Source: an uncultured Clostridia bacterium
GTDB lineage: Bacteria; Bacillota; Clostridia; TANB77; CAG-508
DNA: 33,442 nucleotides
Assembly (NCBI GenBank): GCA_934167685.1
Contig: CAKPLQ010000013.1
Location: 1 to 33,442 of the forward strand
Direction: 5' to 3'
A model generated the notes under the pieces. That model had not been told where the DNA came from. It was given only the letters and a program-made list of their open reading frames with translations, and made no database searches. Position numbers and translations under genes: made by a program. This document shows, piece by piece, positions 25,920 through 33,442 of the stretch. The number at the start of each line of letters is the position of its first letter. The stretch's first letter is position 1.

Positions 25920-27593
25920 TTATTTAAATAATTCATTTTTACTAAATTTGATAGTTGTAGGCCTACCATGTGGACAAGTGAACGGATTTTTTAATTTTAA
26001 TAATCTTTGAATTAGATTATCAACCTCCTGCCTACTTAAATCCATATTAGCCTTTACCGCAGCCTTACAAGCAACTGTAGCAATAAATCTCTCTTCTACA
26101 TCTTTAATTGCCGTTCTTTCTATTGTAAGCATTTCATCTAATACATCTAAAAACATTTTATTTTTATTTACTTTGTATTCAATGTCTGGAATACCACTAA
26201 TTTTTACGGATTCTTCTCCAAACAATTCGATATCAAAGCCTGTATTTCTAAATAATTCGACATTTTCTTTTACGAATTCAATTTCTTTGTGTGATAAATT
26301 ATAAACTTCTGGTACTAACATTAATTGGCTATTATTTTGAAGATGATTTTTGTAATTTTCTTTTATTTGTTCATATAATATTCTTTCATGTCCAGCATGC
26401 TGGTCAATTAGGAACATATCATCTCCAATTTCTATTATTATAAATGTTCTAAATAAAATACCAATATATTTATATTCTATCTCCCTTTTATTTTCTCTAT
26501 TTATCAATTCTACAGGTGCATCATTTTTAAATTTATTCGTCAAAAATTCTAATTCGTTTTCTATGTAAGTTTCTTTCTTTTGTTCTTTTTCATCATTATC
26601 CAAAAACTCACCATTTAGCATTGAACTTTTTATTGCATGATAAAATACTTTGTAAAGTTTATTTTCGTCATTAAATCTTACTTCCATTTTTGTTGGATGA
26701 ACATTCACATCATAGTAGCTTGCTGGCATCTCTAAATTTAAAATGAAAAATCCATATTTTCCAATCCCTGTAGCACCTTTAAATGCTTGGTCTGCACTAT
26801 TTGTTAAAACTTGATTTTTTATATTTCTTTTATTTAAATATAATATCTGACTTTTTCTGTTATCTCTTGCTATTGTAGTATTTCCAATTACTCCGGTTAC
26901 TTTTATTCCTTCACTTTCATAATTTACATCTAACAGATTTTTTTCAATTTCTTTTCCATATAAAAGATAAATGATATCTCTTATATTTCCATTTCCATTT
27001 GTTTGGAATACTATTCTTCCATCATTTATTAATTTAAATGATATGTCTGAATTTACTAAAGCTGTTTTTTGAACCCATTCTTTTATATATCTAAATTCTG
27101 TAGCATCATTTTTTAAAAATTTATATCTTACAGGAGTATTAAAAAATAACTTTTCTACCATAATTGTGGTTCCTACAGGAAGCCCTACTTCTTCTACTTC
27201 AATTATTTCTCCCGCTTCTGCAACAATTTTTGTTCCATTTTCTTCTGCTGTTTTAGTCATCATGGTAAGTTCAGATATTGATGCAATACTTGCTAATGCC
27301 TCTCCTCTAAATCCCATAGAATATGTATGTTCTAAGTCTTCTATTTTTCTTATTTTACTTGTTGCATGTCTTTCTAATGATAGTGGTATATCATTTGCTG
27401 ATATTCCTTTTCCATTGTCTACTATTTTAACCAATGTTTTTCCACCATTTTTTATTTCTATTATTATTTTTGTTGCTCCTGCATCTATTGAATTTTCTAC
27501 TAATTCTTTTACTACATTTGCTGGTCTTTCTATTACTTCCCCAGCTGCTATTTTATTTATTGTTAAATCATCTAGTAGTACTATGTTTCCCAT
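25920..27593 (-). CDS. mutL: DNA mismatch repair protein MutL
   Basis: 557 residues. The N-terminal GHKL ATPase has LVENSIDAGA (E33/N34), DNGKGI (59-64), HATSKI, GFRGEALASI and GTTIMVE. The C-terminal endonuclease motifs of Gram-positive MutL are present: DQHAGHERILYEQ, VACKAAVKA and CPHGRPT. MutL links MutS to strand nicking and removal. No mutS gene lies next to it in the window. Good ribosome site (AAAGGGAG). Confidence 0.95.
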   Translation of the reverse strand: MGNIVLLDDLTINKIAAGEVIERPANVVKELVENSIDAGATKIIIEIKNGGKTLVKIVDNGKGISANDIPLSLERHATSKIRKIEDLEHTYSMGFRGEALASIASISELTMMTKTAEENGTKIVAEAGEIIEVEEVGLPVGTTIMVEKLFFNTPVRYKFLKNDATEFRYIKEWVQKTALVNSDISFKLINDGRIVFQTNGNGNIRDIIYLLYGKEIEKNLLDVNYESEGIKVTGVIGNTTIARDNRKSQILYLNKRNIKNQVLTNSADQAFKGATGIGKYGFFILNLEMPASYYDVNVHPTKMEVRFNDENKLYKVFYHAIKSSMLNGEFLDNDEKEQKKETYIENELEFLTNKFKNDAPVELINRENKREIEYKYIGILFRTFIIIEIGDDMFLIDQHAGHERILYEQIKENYKNHLQNNSQLMLVPEVYNLSHKEIEFVKENVELFRNTGFDIELFGEESVKISGIPDIEYKVNKNKMFLDVLDEMLTIERTAIKDVEERFIATVACKAAVKANMDLSRQEVDNLIQRLLKLKNPFTCPHGRPTTIKFSKNELFK

Positions 27594-27633
27594 CTTTTTC
27601 TCCCTTTCTGTTGCTAACTATATCACAATCTCC

Positions 27634-27672
27634 AAAATAAAACAACCCTACATCGTAGAGTTGTTTTATTTT
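27634..27672 (-). terminator. Terminator of the 202-aa gene
   Basis: A long stem (AAAACAACTCTAC / GTAGGGTTGTTTT on the minus strand, loop ATC-like) is followed by ATTTT. It begins at the stop codon of the 202-aa gene and separates it from mutL. Confidence 0.75.
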
Positions 27673-28280
27673 TAAGATATTTGCATTTTTTTGATTTTGT
27701 GATAATGTCTTTTCAACACATCGAGTGAATCTCCAATTTTTAATTTCAGAATTGCCAATTTTAGAATTTTACGGTCATCAAACCCAATATCTTGTAATGG
27801 ATATGTTCTAATTTTCTCATAAAACCATAACTCACCACGTCCATCTACTCCTACATCAAGCACACTTGTCTGGAATATTTGCTCTTCACGTACACTTAGG
27901 TATCGTCCTTGACTATCAAAGAAAAAACACTTATCTTCTTCATGTCTCAAAATAATATTTCTCATATTCAAAATCTTACTTTGCTCAAGATAAAATCTTT
28001 TTAAATTTTCTTTAAGGTTGTCTAAGGTCTCTCCTTCTTTTAACCATAAAAGTGCTCTTTCTAGTGCATGATAAACTTCGTGATAATTTCCAATTCCGCA
28101 TATTGCACAAAGTTTGTTTTGTGGCATATATTCTAAAAAGGCTCCAAATTTCTTAAATTGCACATTTATGAAATTCATCTTCCGCGCTTCTTCTACCGAA
28201 ACTGACGTATATTTTCCCTCCTCATTAAAAAAGAAAATTCTGTCTCCAACAATCAACATTGCCAATCTCTTGTCTAACAT
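27672..28280 (-). CDS. Unknown protein made of two copies of one domain, 202 aa
   Basis: The protein is an internal duplication of about 93 residues. Half 1 (about 5-97) has RIFFFNEEGKYTSVSVEEA and LLWLKEGETLDNLKENLKRF. Half 2 (about 107-199) has KCFFFDSQGRYLSVREEQ and ILKLKIGDSLDVLKRHYHKI at matching places. Each half looks like a small beta-sheet followed by helices. Cysteines lie in half 1 (LCAICGIG). There is no signal peptide or membrane segment. The ribosome site AGGAGGTAAG is strong but can pair with an upstream segment. I recognise no family. Confidence 0.7.
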   Translation of the reverse strand: MLDKRLAMLIVGDRIFFFNEEGKYTSVSVEEARKMNFINVQFKKFGAFLEYMPQNKLCAICGIGNYHEVYHALERALLWLKEGETLDNLKENLKRFYLEQSKILNMRNIILRHEEDKCFFFDSQGRYLSVREEQIFQTSVLDVGVDGRGELWFYEKIRTYPLQDIGFDDRKILKLAILKLKIGDSLDVLKRHYHKIKKMQIS

Positions 28281-28285
28281 TTACT

Positions 28286-28321
28286 TACCTCCTAAATTTT
28301 TATGGAGGTATTGATACCTCC
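28286..28321 (-). promoter_or_regulatory. Possible ribosome-site switch in the leader of the 202-aa gene
   Basis: Three 7-nt segments occur in order on the minus strand: GGAGGTA (28315-28321), TACCTCC (28304-28310), GGAGGTA (28286-28292, the ribosome site). The middle one can pair with either neighbour, so the site is either hidden or free. On the plus strand the first hairpin is followed by T7. Confidence 0.5.
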
Positions 28322-28431
28322 AAGTTTTTTTGCTTTTTGGTATCTTGTCCAAATATATATTATTATAATATCAAATTATTATAATAATTGCAACTATTTT
28401 CTGTATATGAGTAACTTGTAATAAAATAAAT

Positions 28432-29004
28432 CTATTTTTCTAGTGCTTTTCTTATTTCCTCTAAAGCAATCTTTCTAGCACTTATTTTGTTTTTTTCTTC
28501 TTTGGATAACTCTGCTAAAGTTCTTCCATCTTCTAATTCAAAAATTTCATCAAATCCAAATCCATTTTCTCCTCTAATATTTTCAGCTACATATCCTTTA
28601 ATAATTCCTTTTTTACATATTGTTTTTTGACCATCTGATAAAGCTATAGCTGTAACAAAATTTATTCTTCTTTTTTCCTTTGGTATTCCTTTCAATTTTT
28701 CTATTAACGCCATATTTCTTTCTCTGTCTGTCCCACTATGCCATCTTTTTGTATATACTCCCGGAAAACCATTTAAATATTCTATTTCTATTCCAGAATC
28801 ATCTGCTATACATAATTTTCCATCTAGACTTTTGGCTATCGTTTCTGCTTTTTTTATTGCATTTTCTTCAAATGTTTCTCCATCTTCTTCTACTTCTATG
28901 TCTATTCCTAGCTCTTTTATTGATTTTATATTAAATTCTCTTAATATTTCTTTTGCTTCTTCAATCTTGCCTTTATTTCCTGAAGCTATTATTATTTCTT
29001 TCAT
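28432..29004 (-). CDS. rdgB: XTP/dITP diphosphatase (RdgB/HAM1)
   Basis: A pyrophosphatase that removes non-canonical purine nucleotides (dITP, XTP). Family motifs are ASGNKGKIEEAK near the start, DGETFEENAIKKA, IADDSGIEIEYLNGFPGVYT, and GFGFDEIFEL. About 190 residues, normal length. GGAGAA precedes the ATG at 29004; an in-frame ATG five codons upstream (29019) overlaps that ribosome site and is less likely. It is followed by the 202-aa gene 150 bp downstream. Confidence 0.92.
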   Translation of the reverse strand: MKEIIIASGNKGKIEEAKEILREFNIKSIKELGIDIEVEEDGETFEENAIKKAETIAKSLDGKLCIADDSGIEIEYLNGFPGVYTKRWHSGTDRERNMALIEKLKGIPKEKRRINFVTAIALSDGQKTICKKGIIKGYVAENIRGENGFGFDEIFELEDGRTLAELSKEEKNKISARKIALEEIRKALEK

Positions 29005-29056
29005 ATGATAGTTCTCCATTTTTAATTGTATCTTTTAACTTTCTATTTCACTATTG

Positions 29057-29301
29057 TTATACTTCACAGCCATTTTCTACACAAGCTGTATGCCAAAGAC
29101 ATTTTTTCATTTTTAGCATAGATGAATGTTTCTGTTTTGCAATTATATCAATCATATATTTTTGTATATGTTTATATACATTATCATTTGCTAAATTGCT
29201 TTTTAACATTGCCTTATTGTTTCTTGCACTGATAATTTCAACTAACTACCAATCCTACTTATTGTAATTATCGAGATGATTATAACATCAAAGTAATCCA
29301 T
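29057..29301 (-). pseudogene. Small membrane ORF with Cys-rich tail downstream of copA, frameshifted
   Basis: An ATG at 29301 with AAGG upstream opens MDYFDVIIISIITISRIGS, a possible membrane helix, then stops. The next frame continues VEIISARNNKAMLKSN and ends KKCLWHTACVENGCEV at 29057. One added base near 29243-29248 would give an 81-residue protein with no other defect. It starts 45 bp after the copA stop, so it may belong to the copper operon. The Cys/His tail could bind metal (inference). This is the only coding sign in the 340 bp between rdgB and copA. Confidence 0.4.
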
Positions 29302-29346
29302 ATTTAACCTTAATTACTACTACAGTTATTGATTATCTAAGTCTAT

Positions 29347-31555
29347 TTACACTTTATATTTTTTTAATCTTAAAGCATTTAGTATAACCGTTAAACTACT
29401 ACACACCATCGATAAACTTGCCCACATAGGATTTATAGTTATTCCTATTGGATTTAATATACCTATTGCAATAGGTATCATTAAAGAATTATAGAAAAAT
29501 GCCCAAAACAAATTTTGTTTTATATTTTTTATAGTTTTTTCACTAATATTTATTAATTTTAAAATAGATTCTAAATCATTTTTAGTTAAAATAACATCTG
29601 ATGAATCCATTGCTATATCTGTTCCACTTTTTACACTTACTCCAATATTGGCATTTGCTAAAGCTGGACTATCATTTATGCCATCCCCACACATCATAAC
29701 ATTTTTATTTTGTAATTTTAGATTTTTTATCATTTCTGCTTTTTCTTTTGGAAGAACATTTGCTATTACTTTTGTTATTCCTAATTCTTTTCCTATTTTT
29801 TCTGCTGTATCTTTATTATCTCCTGTGAGCATAATTGTTTCAATATTCTTTTCATTTATCTTTTCTATAACTTGTTTTGCATTTTCTCTTATAATATCAT
29901 TTACACCAATAAGAGCCATTATTTTACTATCTTTTATTACATATATTATACTATTCCCTTGTTTTGCAAGTTCTTTTTCATCTTCTTCGTATTTATTTTC
30001 AATATTGTATTTTGCTAGTATTTTCCTATTTCCTAATATTATTTTTTGTTTTTGAATTTCTCCAATAATTCCAAATCCAGATACATCTTCAAAATTATTT
30101 ACTTGTAGTTTTGCAATTTTATTTTCTTTCATATAATCTGTAAATGCTTTTCCTATTGGATGTGTAGATTTTGTTTCTATGCTTACTGCTAATTGCAAAA
30201 TATCATTGTCTTTTAGATTACTATAATTATATATTTTAGAAATCTTTAATTTTCCATAAGTTAATGTTCCTGTTTTATCAAAAACGATAGTATTTATTTT
30301 CGAAGCATTTTCTAATATCTCACTTTTTTTTACTAATATTCCGTTACTTGCACATAAACCTTCACTAATTACCATTGCAAGTGGTGTTGTGAGTCCCAAA
30401 CTACAAGGACAAGCAACAACAAGTATTGTAACAAATGTAATTATTGCTTTTCCTATTGAAAATCCTAATAGTAAATATATTATCAATGTGATAATTGCAA
30501 TGATTATAACAACTGGCACAAAAACACCTGATATTTTATCTACGATTTTTGCTATTGGTGCTTTTGTGTTGCTTGCTTCTATTACTAGTCTTACTATTTC
30601 TGATACTGTTGATTCTTTTCCTATTTTCTCTGCTTTATATTTTATAAATCCGTCGTAATTTAAACTACCAGCAACTACTTTTTCACCTATTGTCTTTGAA
30701 GATGGCTTACTTTCTCCAGTTATAAAAGATTCATCTAAATGTGCTTTTCCGTTCTATTATTTCTCCATCTACTGCAATTTTCTCTCCTGGTTTTGCTATA
30801 ATTATATTTTCCTTTTTTATTTCATCTAATGTAACAATTTTTTCTACTCCATTTATTTCAATAGTTGCTTGATTTGGTGTTATTTCTACTAATTTTTGTA
30901 TTGCCTCTTTTGTCTTGTCTTTACTTATTCCATCTAAATATCTTCCTAGCTTTATGAAATAAATTACAATAGCTGATGATTCAAAGTATAAATCCATTGT
31001 GTAGTTGTGATTTCCTTTCAGTATCATATACATTCCATATACACTATATAAAAAACTACTAATTACCCCTATTGTAACTAATGTATCCATATTTGGTATT
31101 CTATGAATTAAATTTTTGTATCCGTTCTTTAAAATATCAAAACCATATATTAAAAATAATATTGTTAATCCTAATAATGTTATAGTATATATGATTGGAT
31201 TATAATGTGGATTAAATATTTTTGGTATGGGCAGATTTATCATGTGTCCCATTGAAATATACATTAATATAATTGCTAGTATAGTAAATATTATAAATTT
31301 AACTTTTTCTTTTTTAGTTTGCTTTTGTATTTTAAATTCCTTAAATATTCCTAAACTTGTAAAACCTGCTTGTTTTATATATTTTTCTAATTTTTCTTGA
31401 TTTAATATTGTTTCATCATAATCTATACTAGCATTTGACATTACTAGATTAACGGAAGCATTTATAATTCCATTTTGCTTATTTAGGTATTTTTCTAATC
31501 CATTTGAACAAGCACTACAAGTCATTCCATCTATTCCTAAAATAATTTTTTTCAT
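29347..31555 (-). pseudogene. copA: Copper-transporting P1B-type ATPase, split by a 1-nt frameshift
   Basis: Frame 1 (31555-30731) has an HMA copper-binding domain (GMTCSAC, 10-16), the first membrane helices and the start of the actuator domain, ending out of frame at IERKSTFR. Frame 2 covers the rest: DESFITGESKP, VACPCSLGL (CPC copper site), DKTGTLT (phosphorylation), STHPIGKAF (HP), MLTGDNKDTAEK and CGDGINDSPALANANIGVSV. Dropping one A from the A4 run (plus 30745-30748) restores IERKAHLDESFITGES and a 735-residue protein of normal length with one HMA. It exports Cu(I). It follows csoR and the CopZ-containing gene by 4 bp. Every catalytic motif is intact, so an error or very recent mutation is more likely than an old pseudogene. 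Confidence 0.9.
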
Positions 31556-31559
31556 ACTT

Positions 31560-32201
31560 CTAATCTTCCTTTACTTCAAAACCAAGATCTTCAATTTTTT
31601 CCTTAATGATATTTCTATCAATTTTTTCATCTGACTTAATTACAACTGTTCCTTCATTATGATTTGCAATTACTTCTTTGACGCCATCTATTGTGCTTAA
31701 AGAATTTACTACTCTTTTTTCACAACCTCCACAAACCATTCCATTAACATTTAATCTTATCTCTTCCATATTTTTTACCCTCTTTCTATTTTTTAATAAA
31801 CTTTCAAATTTATCATTAAATTCTTTATTATACTTTTTTAAATTAATTGGTTTTAAATTCTTATCTGTAAAACAATGTTTTGTTTCTCCTGTCAATACAA
31901 TTTTACCATTTTTTTTATCTGCTATCTCATATCCAACTGTCATTCTTACTCCTGAATATTCTTTCACATAAGGCTTTATAATAATTGTATCTCCAAATGT
32001 AACATGATATTTATAAGTACAGTTTACTCCTAATACTGGTATTGTTATTCCATTATCTTCTAATAAATCAAATGGCATTTCTATACTTTGTAGCCAATAG
32101 CATCTAGCTTCTTCTAAAAATCTTATATAATTAGAATGATGTACTACTCCCATTTTATCTGTTTCATAATAATTAATGTTTCTTTCAAATGTAAAATCCA
32201 T
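31560..32201 (-). CDS. YbgC-like acyl-CoA thioesterase fused in frame to a CopZ-like HMA domain
   Basis: 213 residues. Residues 1-137 are a hot-dog thioesterase of the YbgC/FadM type (NYYETDKMGVVHHSNYIRFL, catalytic Asp15). Residues 145-213 are a CopZ/HMA copper chaperone (MEEIRLNVNGMVCGGCEKRV) with both metal cysteines. M145 is preceded by AAAGAGGG, so CopZ could start separately at 31769. One more A in the A6 run at plus 31789-31794 would place TAG right after LLKK, ending the thioesterase at a family-typical 138 residues. The fusion may thus be real, or the result of one lost base. Located between csoR and copA. Confidence 0.85.
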   Translation of the reverse strand: MDFTFERNINYYETDKMGVVHHSNYIRFLEEARCYWLQSIEMPFDLLEDNGITIPVLGVNCTYKYHVTFGDTIIIKPYVKEYSGVRMTVGYEIADKKNGKIVLTGETKHCFTDKNLKPINLKKYNKEFNDKFESLLKNRKRVKNMEEIRLNVNGMVCGGCEKRVVNSLSTIDGVKEVIANHNEGTVVIKSDEKIDRNIIKEKIEDLGFEVKED

Positions 32202-32219
32202 ATTCTTCCTCTTTTCGTA

Positions 32220-32513
32220 TTATTTATTAAATTTTTTGAATAATCCTATTAGCTCATCTATTATCTCTAAGTTGCCATTTTCTAAATCTCTTGTTACACA
32301 AGAATACAAATGTTTTTCTAATATATGATTTGATAAACTTTTTACTGAATTTTCAACAGCAGATAATTGTACTAAAACATCATTGCAATAACTATCATTT
32401 CGGATCATCTTTTTTATTCCTGTAAGTTGTCCCTCTATTCTATTTATTCTGTTAGTTATAATTTTCTTTTCTTCTTCATTTCTAACAGTTTTCTTTTTAC
32501 AACACTCATTCAT
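32220..32513 (-). CDS. csoR: Copper-sensing repressor CsoR
   Basis: A 97-residue four-helix CsoR/RcnR-family repressor. Copper ligands are in place: Cys in NDSYCNDV, then His and Cys in LEKHLYSCV. The N-terminus has an extra CC motif (NECCKKK). Apo-CsoR represses copper efflux genes; Cu(I) releases it from DNA. First gene of the operon with the CopZ-containing gene and copA, with an operator-promoter immediately upstream. Confidence 0.93.
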   Translation of the reverse strand: MNECCKKKTVRNEEEKKIITNRINRIEGQLTGIKKMIRNDSYCNDVLVQLSAVENSVKSLSNHILEKHLYSCVTRDLENGNLEIIDELIGLFKKFNK

Positions 32514-32533
32514 TATCCATCACCACACATATT

Positions 32534-32562
32534 ATTATATACCCATAAAGGTATTTTGTAAA
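32534..32562 (-). promoter_or_regulatory. Copper operon promoter with CsoR-type operator
   Basis: TTTACA (32557-32562), 17 bp, TATAAT (32534-32539) on the minus strand. The dyad ATACC-N6-GGTAT (32539-32554) fills the spacer and a second half-site GGGGGTATA lies at 32566-32574. G/C tracts flanked by TA dyads are typical of CsoR sites. Confidence 0.75.
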
Positions 32563-32616
32563 TAAGGGGGTATATATTAAAAGAACTATTTGTTTCAATG
32601 CTTTTACGATTTATAA

Positions 32617-32643
32617 TAAAAAAAGTAGATATTTCTATCCACT
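32617..32643 (-). terminator. Terminator of the superoxide reductase gene
   Basis: Minus-strand stem AGTGGATA / TATCTACT (one G-U pair), loop GAAA, then T7. Confidence 0.75.
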
Positions 32644-32683
32644 CTTAAAATTGTAGTTTGTCTCTACTTATTATAGCTATTTA

Positions 32684-33064
32684 CTATTTTATTGTTGTCT
32701 TCCATAATCCATGTTTGTTGCAATAAGCATATAATGTTGCACCAGATATATATGGAAATCGAGTTTCCGTTTTTTGCTCTGGATATAATCTTACATGAGT
32801 TGTTCTATTTTCTGATACTTGTGCAATCCACATTATATAATGTTCCTTTTCCATTGGGTGTTCTACTTCTCCAACACTTACTACTATTTCATCTCCTACT
32901 TTTTTATATATTGGTATATGTTTTTCTGTTGCTGCATCTGTAGTATTAGCTTTCATTTCTTCCATTTTCCTACCACAACAAGTTAAATGTTGTACATCTC
33001 CATCAATTACTTCTATAATATCGTCACATATTTGACATTTAAAAAATTTTGCATTTTCTTTCAT
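32684..33064 (-). CDS. dfx: Desulfoferrodoxin (2Fe superoxide reductase)
   Basis: 126 residues. The N-terminal desulforedoxin domain holds an Fe(Cys)4 centre: C10, C13, C29, C30. The catalytic domain holds the Fe(His)4Cys centre: H49 in EKHIPI, H69 and H75 in VEHPMEKEHY, C115 and H118 in AYCNKHGLW. It reduces superoxide to peroxide without making oxygen, typical of anaerobes. Ribosome site GGAGGAG; a -10 TATAAT lies at 33088-33093. It follows a thioredoxin gene and a ferredoxin-like stub, a plausible electron-donor set. Confidence 0.95.
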   Translation of the reverse strand: MKENAKFFKCQICDDIIEVIDGDVQHLTCCGRKMEEMKANTTDAATEKHIPIYKKVGDEIVVSVGEVEHPMEKEHYIMWIAQVSENRTTHVRLYPEQKTETRFPYISGATLYAYCNKHGLWKTTIK

Positions 33065-33145
33065 TTAAAACTCCTCCATTTATTAATATTATACTATTAG
33101 ATAAAAAATTATATACAAAAAATAAGTTATTATTTTGTCCCTATT

Positions 33146-33211
33146 TTATACATTTGGGCATTTGTGACTTTGAGGGCAATTTTCTATAATTATTTTTAAT
33201 TTTTTATCCAT
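33146..33211 (-). CDS. 21-codon ORF resembling the start of a 4Fe-4S ferredoxin
   Basis: An ATG at 33211 with AAAGGA upstream opens MDKKLKIIIENCPQSHKCPN then V and a stop. The pattern C-P-Q-x-H-x-C-P resembles the first lines of short ferredoxins found beside oxygen-defence genes, but the rest (a CxxCxxC set) is missing in all frames downstream. It may be a truncated remnant or a real small Cys peptide. Confidence 0.45.
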   Translation of the reverse strand: MDKKLKIIIENCPQSHKCPNV

Positions 33212-33235
33212 AAATAAATCCTTTCTGTTTTTTAT

Positions 33236-33442
33236 TTATAATAAACTATTTATTATATTATTTAATTCGGACTTTGAACAAAAACCAATGCTACTTTTTA
33301 TGATTTTTTTGTTTTTTATAAATAAAAGAGTTGGAACATTCATTATATTGTATTTCATTGCTAAATCTTGATTTTCATCTACATTTACTTTACATACTTT
33401 AATGCTATTTGAATATTCATTTGCTATCTCTGATATAATTGG
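33236..33442 (-). CDS. Thioredoxin-like protein, C-terminal part (cut by window edge)
   Basis: 69 codons run in from the right edge. Thioredoxin fold features are VCKVNVDENQDLAMKYNIMN, the cis-proline in NVPTLLFIKNKKII, and a final helix SELNNIINSLL. The catalytic WCxxC part lies outside the window. It ends 24 bp before the ferredoxin-like ORF. Confidence 0.8.
   Translation of the reverse strand, partial: PIISEIANEYSNSIKVCKVNVDENQDLAMKYNIMNVPTLLFIKNKKIIKSSIGFCSKSELNNIINSLL

Noticed and set aside
25777..25920. N-terminal extension of the signal-peptide frame through the palindromes
   Set aside because: It reads through the repeat doublet. The true start is the ATG at 25776 with AGAGAGG upstream.

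Overview
The window is strongly AT-rich (about 30% GC by eye) and reads as chromosome of a low-GC, Gram-positive, strictly anaerobic Clostridia-like bacterium. Pointers are a SufCBD-SufS-SufU iron-sulfur system, a desulfoferrodoxin superoxide reductase, FeoAB, a sortase with an LPXTG substrate, cohesin/dockerin modules, consensus AGGAGG ribosome sites and TTGACA-N17-TATAAT promoters. I cannot name the species. No tRNA, rRNA, CRISPR array, transposase or prophage was recognised. Almost every gene lies on the minus strand; only three plus-strand genes stand out (304, 6091 and 13076).

Layout, left to right. 1-1500: a partial copy of a structured repeat, a plus-strand HTH-PIN protein with promoter and terminator, and remains of a tiny ORF. 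1515-10820: a sulfur/iron-sulfur region read right to left: a DtxR-fold regulator with a C-terminal cysteine cluster and its own operator-promoter, sufC, sufB, sufD, a kinase-like gene, then (past a small plus-strand gene) sufS, a structured repeat, an autonomous 59-codon small gene, sufU, mnmA, tcdA and an 83-aa unknown. 10831-16230: a frameshifted alpha/beta hydrolase, an LPG-synthase/flippase-like membrane protein, a plus-strand 436-aa unknown, an RsmB/NOP-type RNA methyltransferase and an LRV-like repeat protein. 16231-18772: feoB and feoA, decorated with 31-bp palindromes.

18800-25776: a cell-surface block with a DUF975-CmpB-type membrane protein, a sortase, an LPXTG protein with a cohesin-like domain, a membrane-anchored cohesin-like protein, and a glucosaminidase ending in a dockerin. 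25852-29004: a second palindrome pair, mutL, a 202-aa protein made of an internal duplication behind an unusual ribosome-site leader, and an XTP/dITP pyrophosphatase. 29057-32562: a copper operon (csoR, thioesterase-CopZ, copA, a small Cys-tailed membrane ORF). 32617-33442: an oxygen-defence cluster with superoxide reductase, a ferredoxin-like stub and the end of a thioredoxin.

Two dispersed non-coding families stand out. One is a roughly 155-bp folded element that sits 3' of genes in a constant orientation (copies at 1, 4579 and 21195). The other is a 31-bp imperfect palindrome, five copies, two of the pairs homologous. In addition, at least three and probably five reading frames are broken by single-base changes, mostly in short A/T runs, and one apparent gene fusion can be explained the same way. 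Either the sequence has residual indel errors or this strain is losing genes; this affects copA, the dockerin glucosaminidase and the hydrolase.
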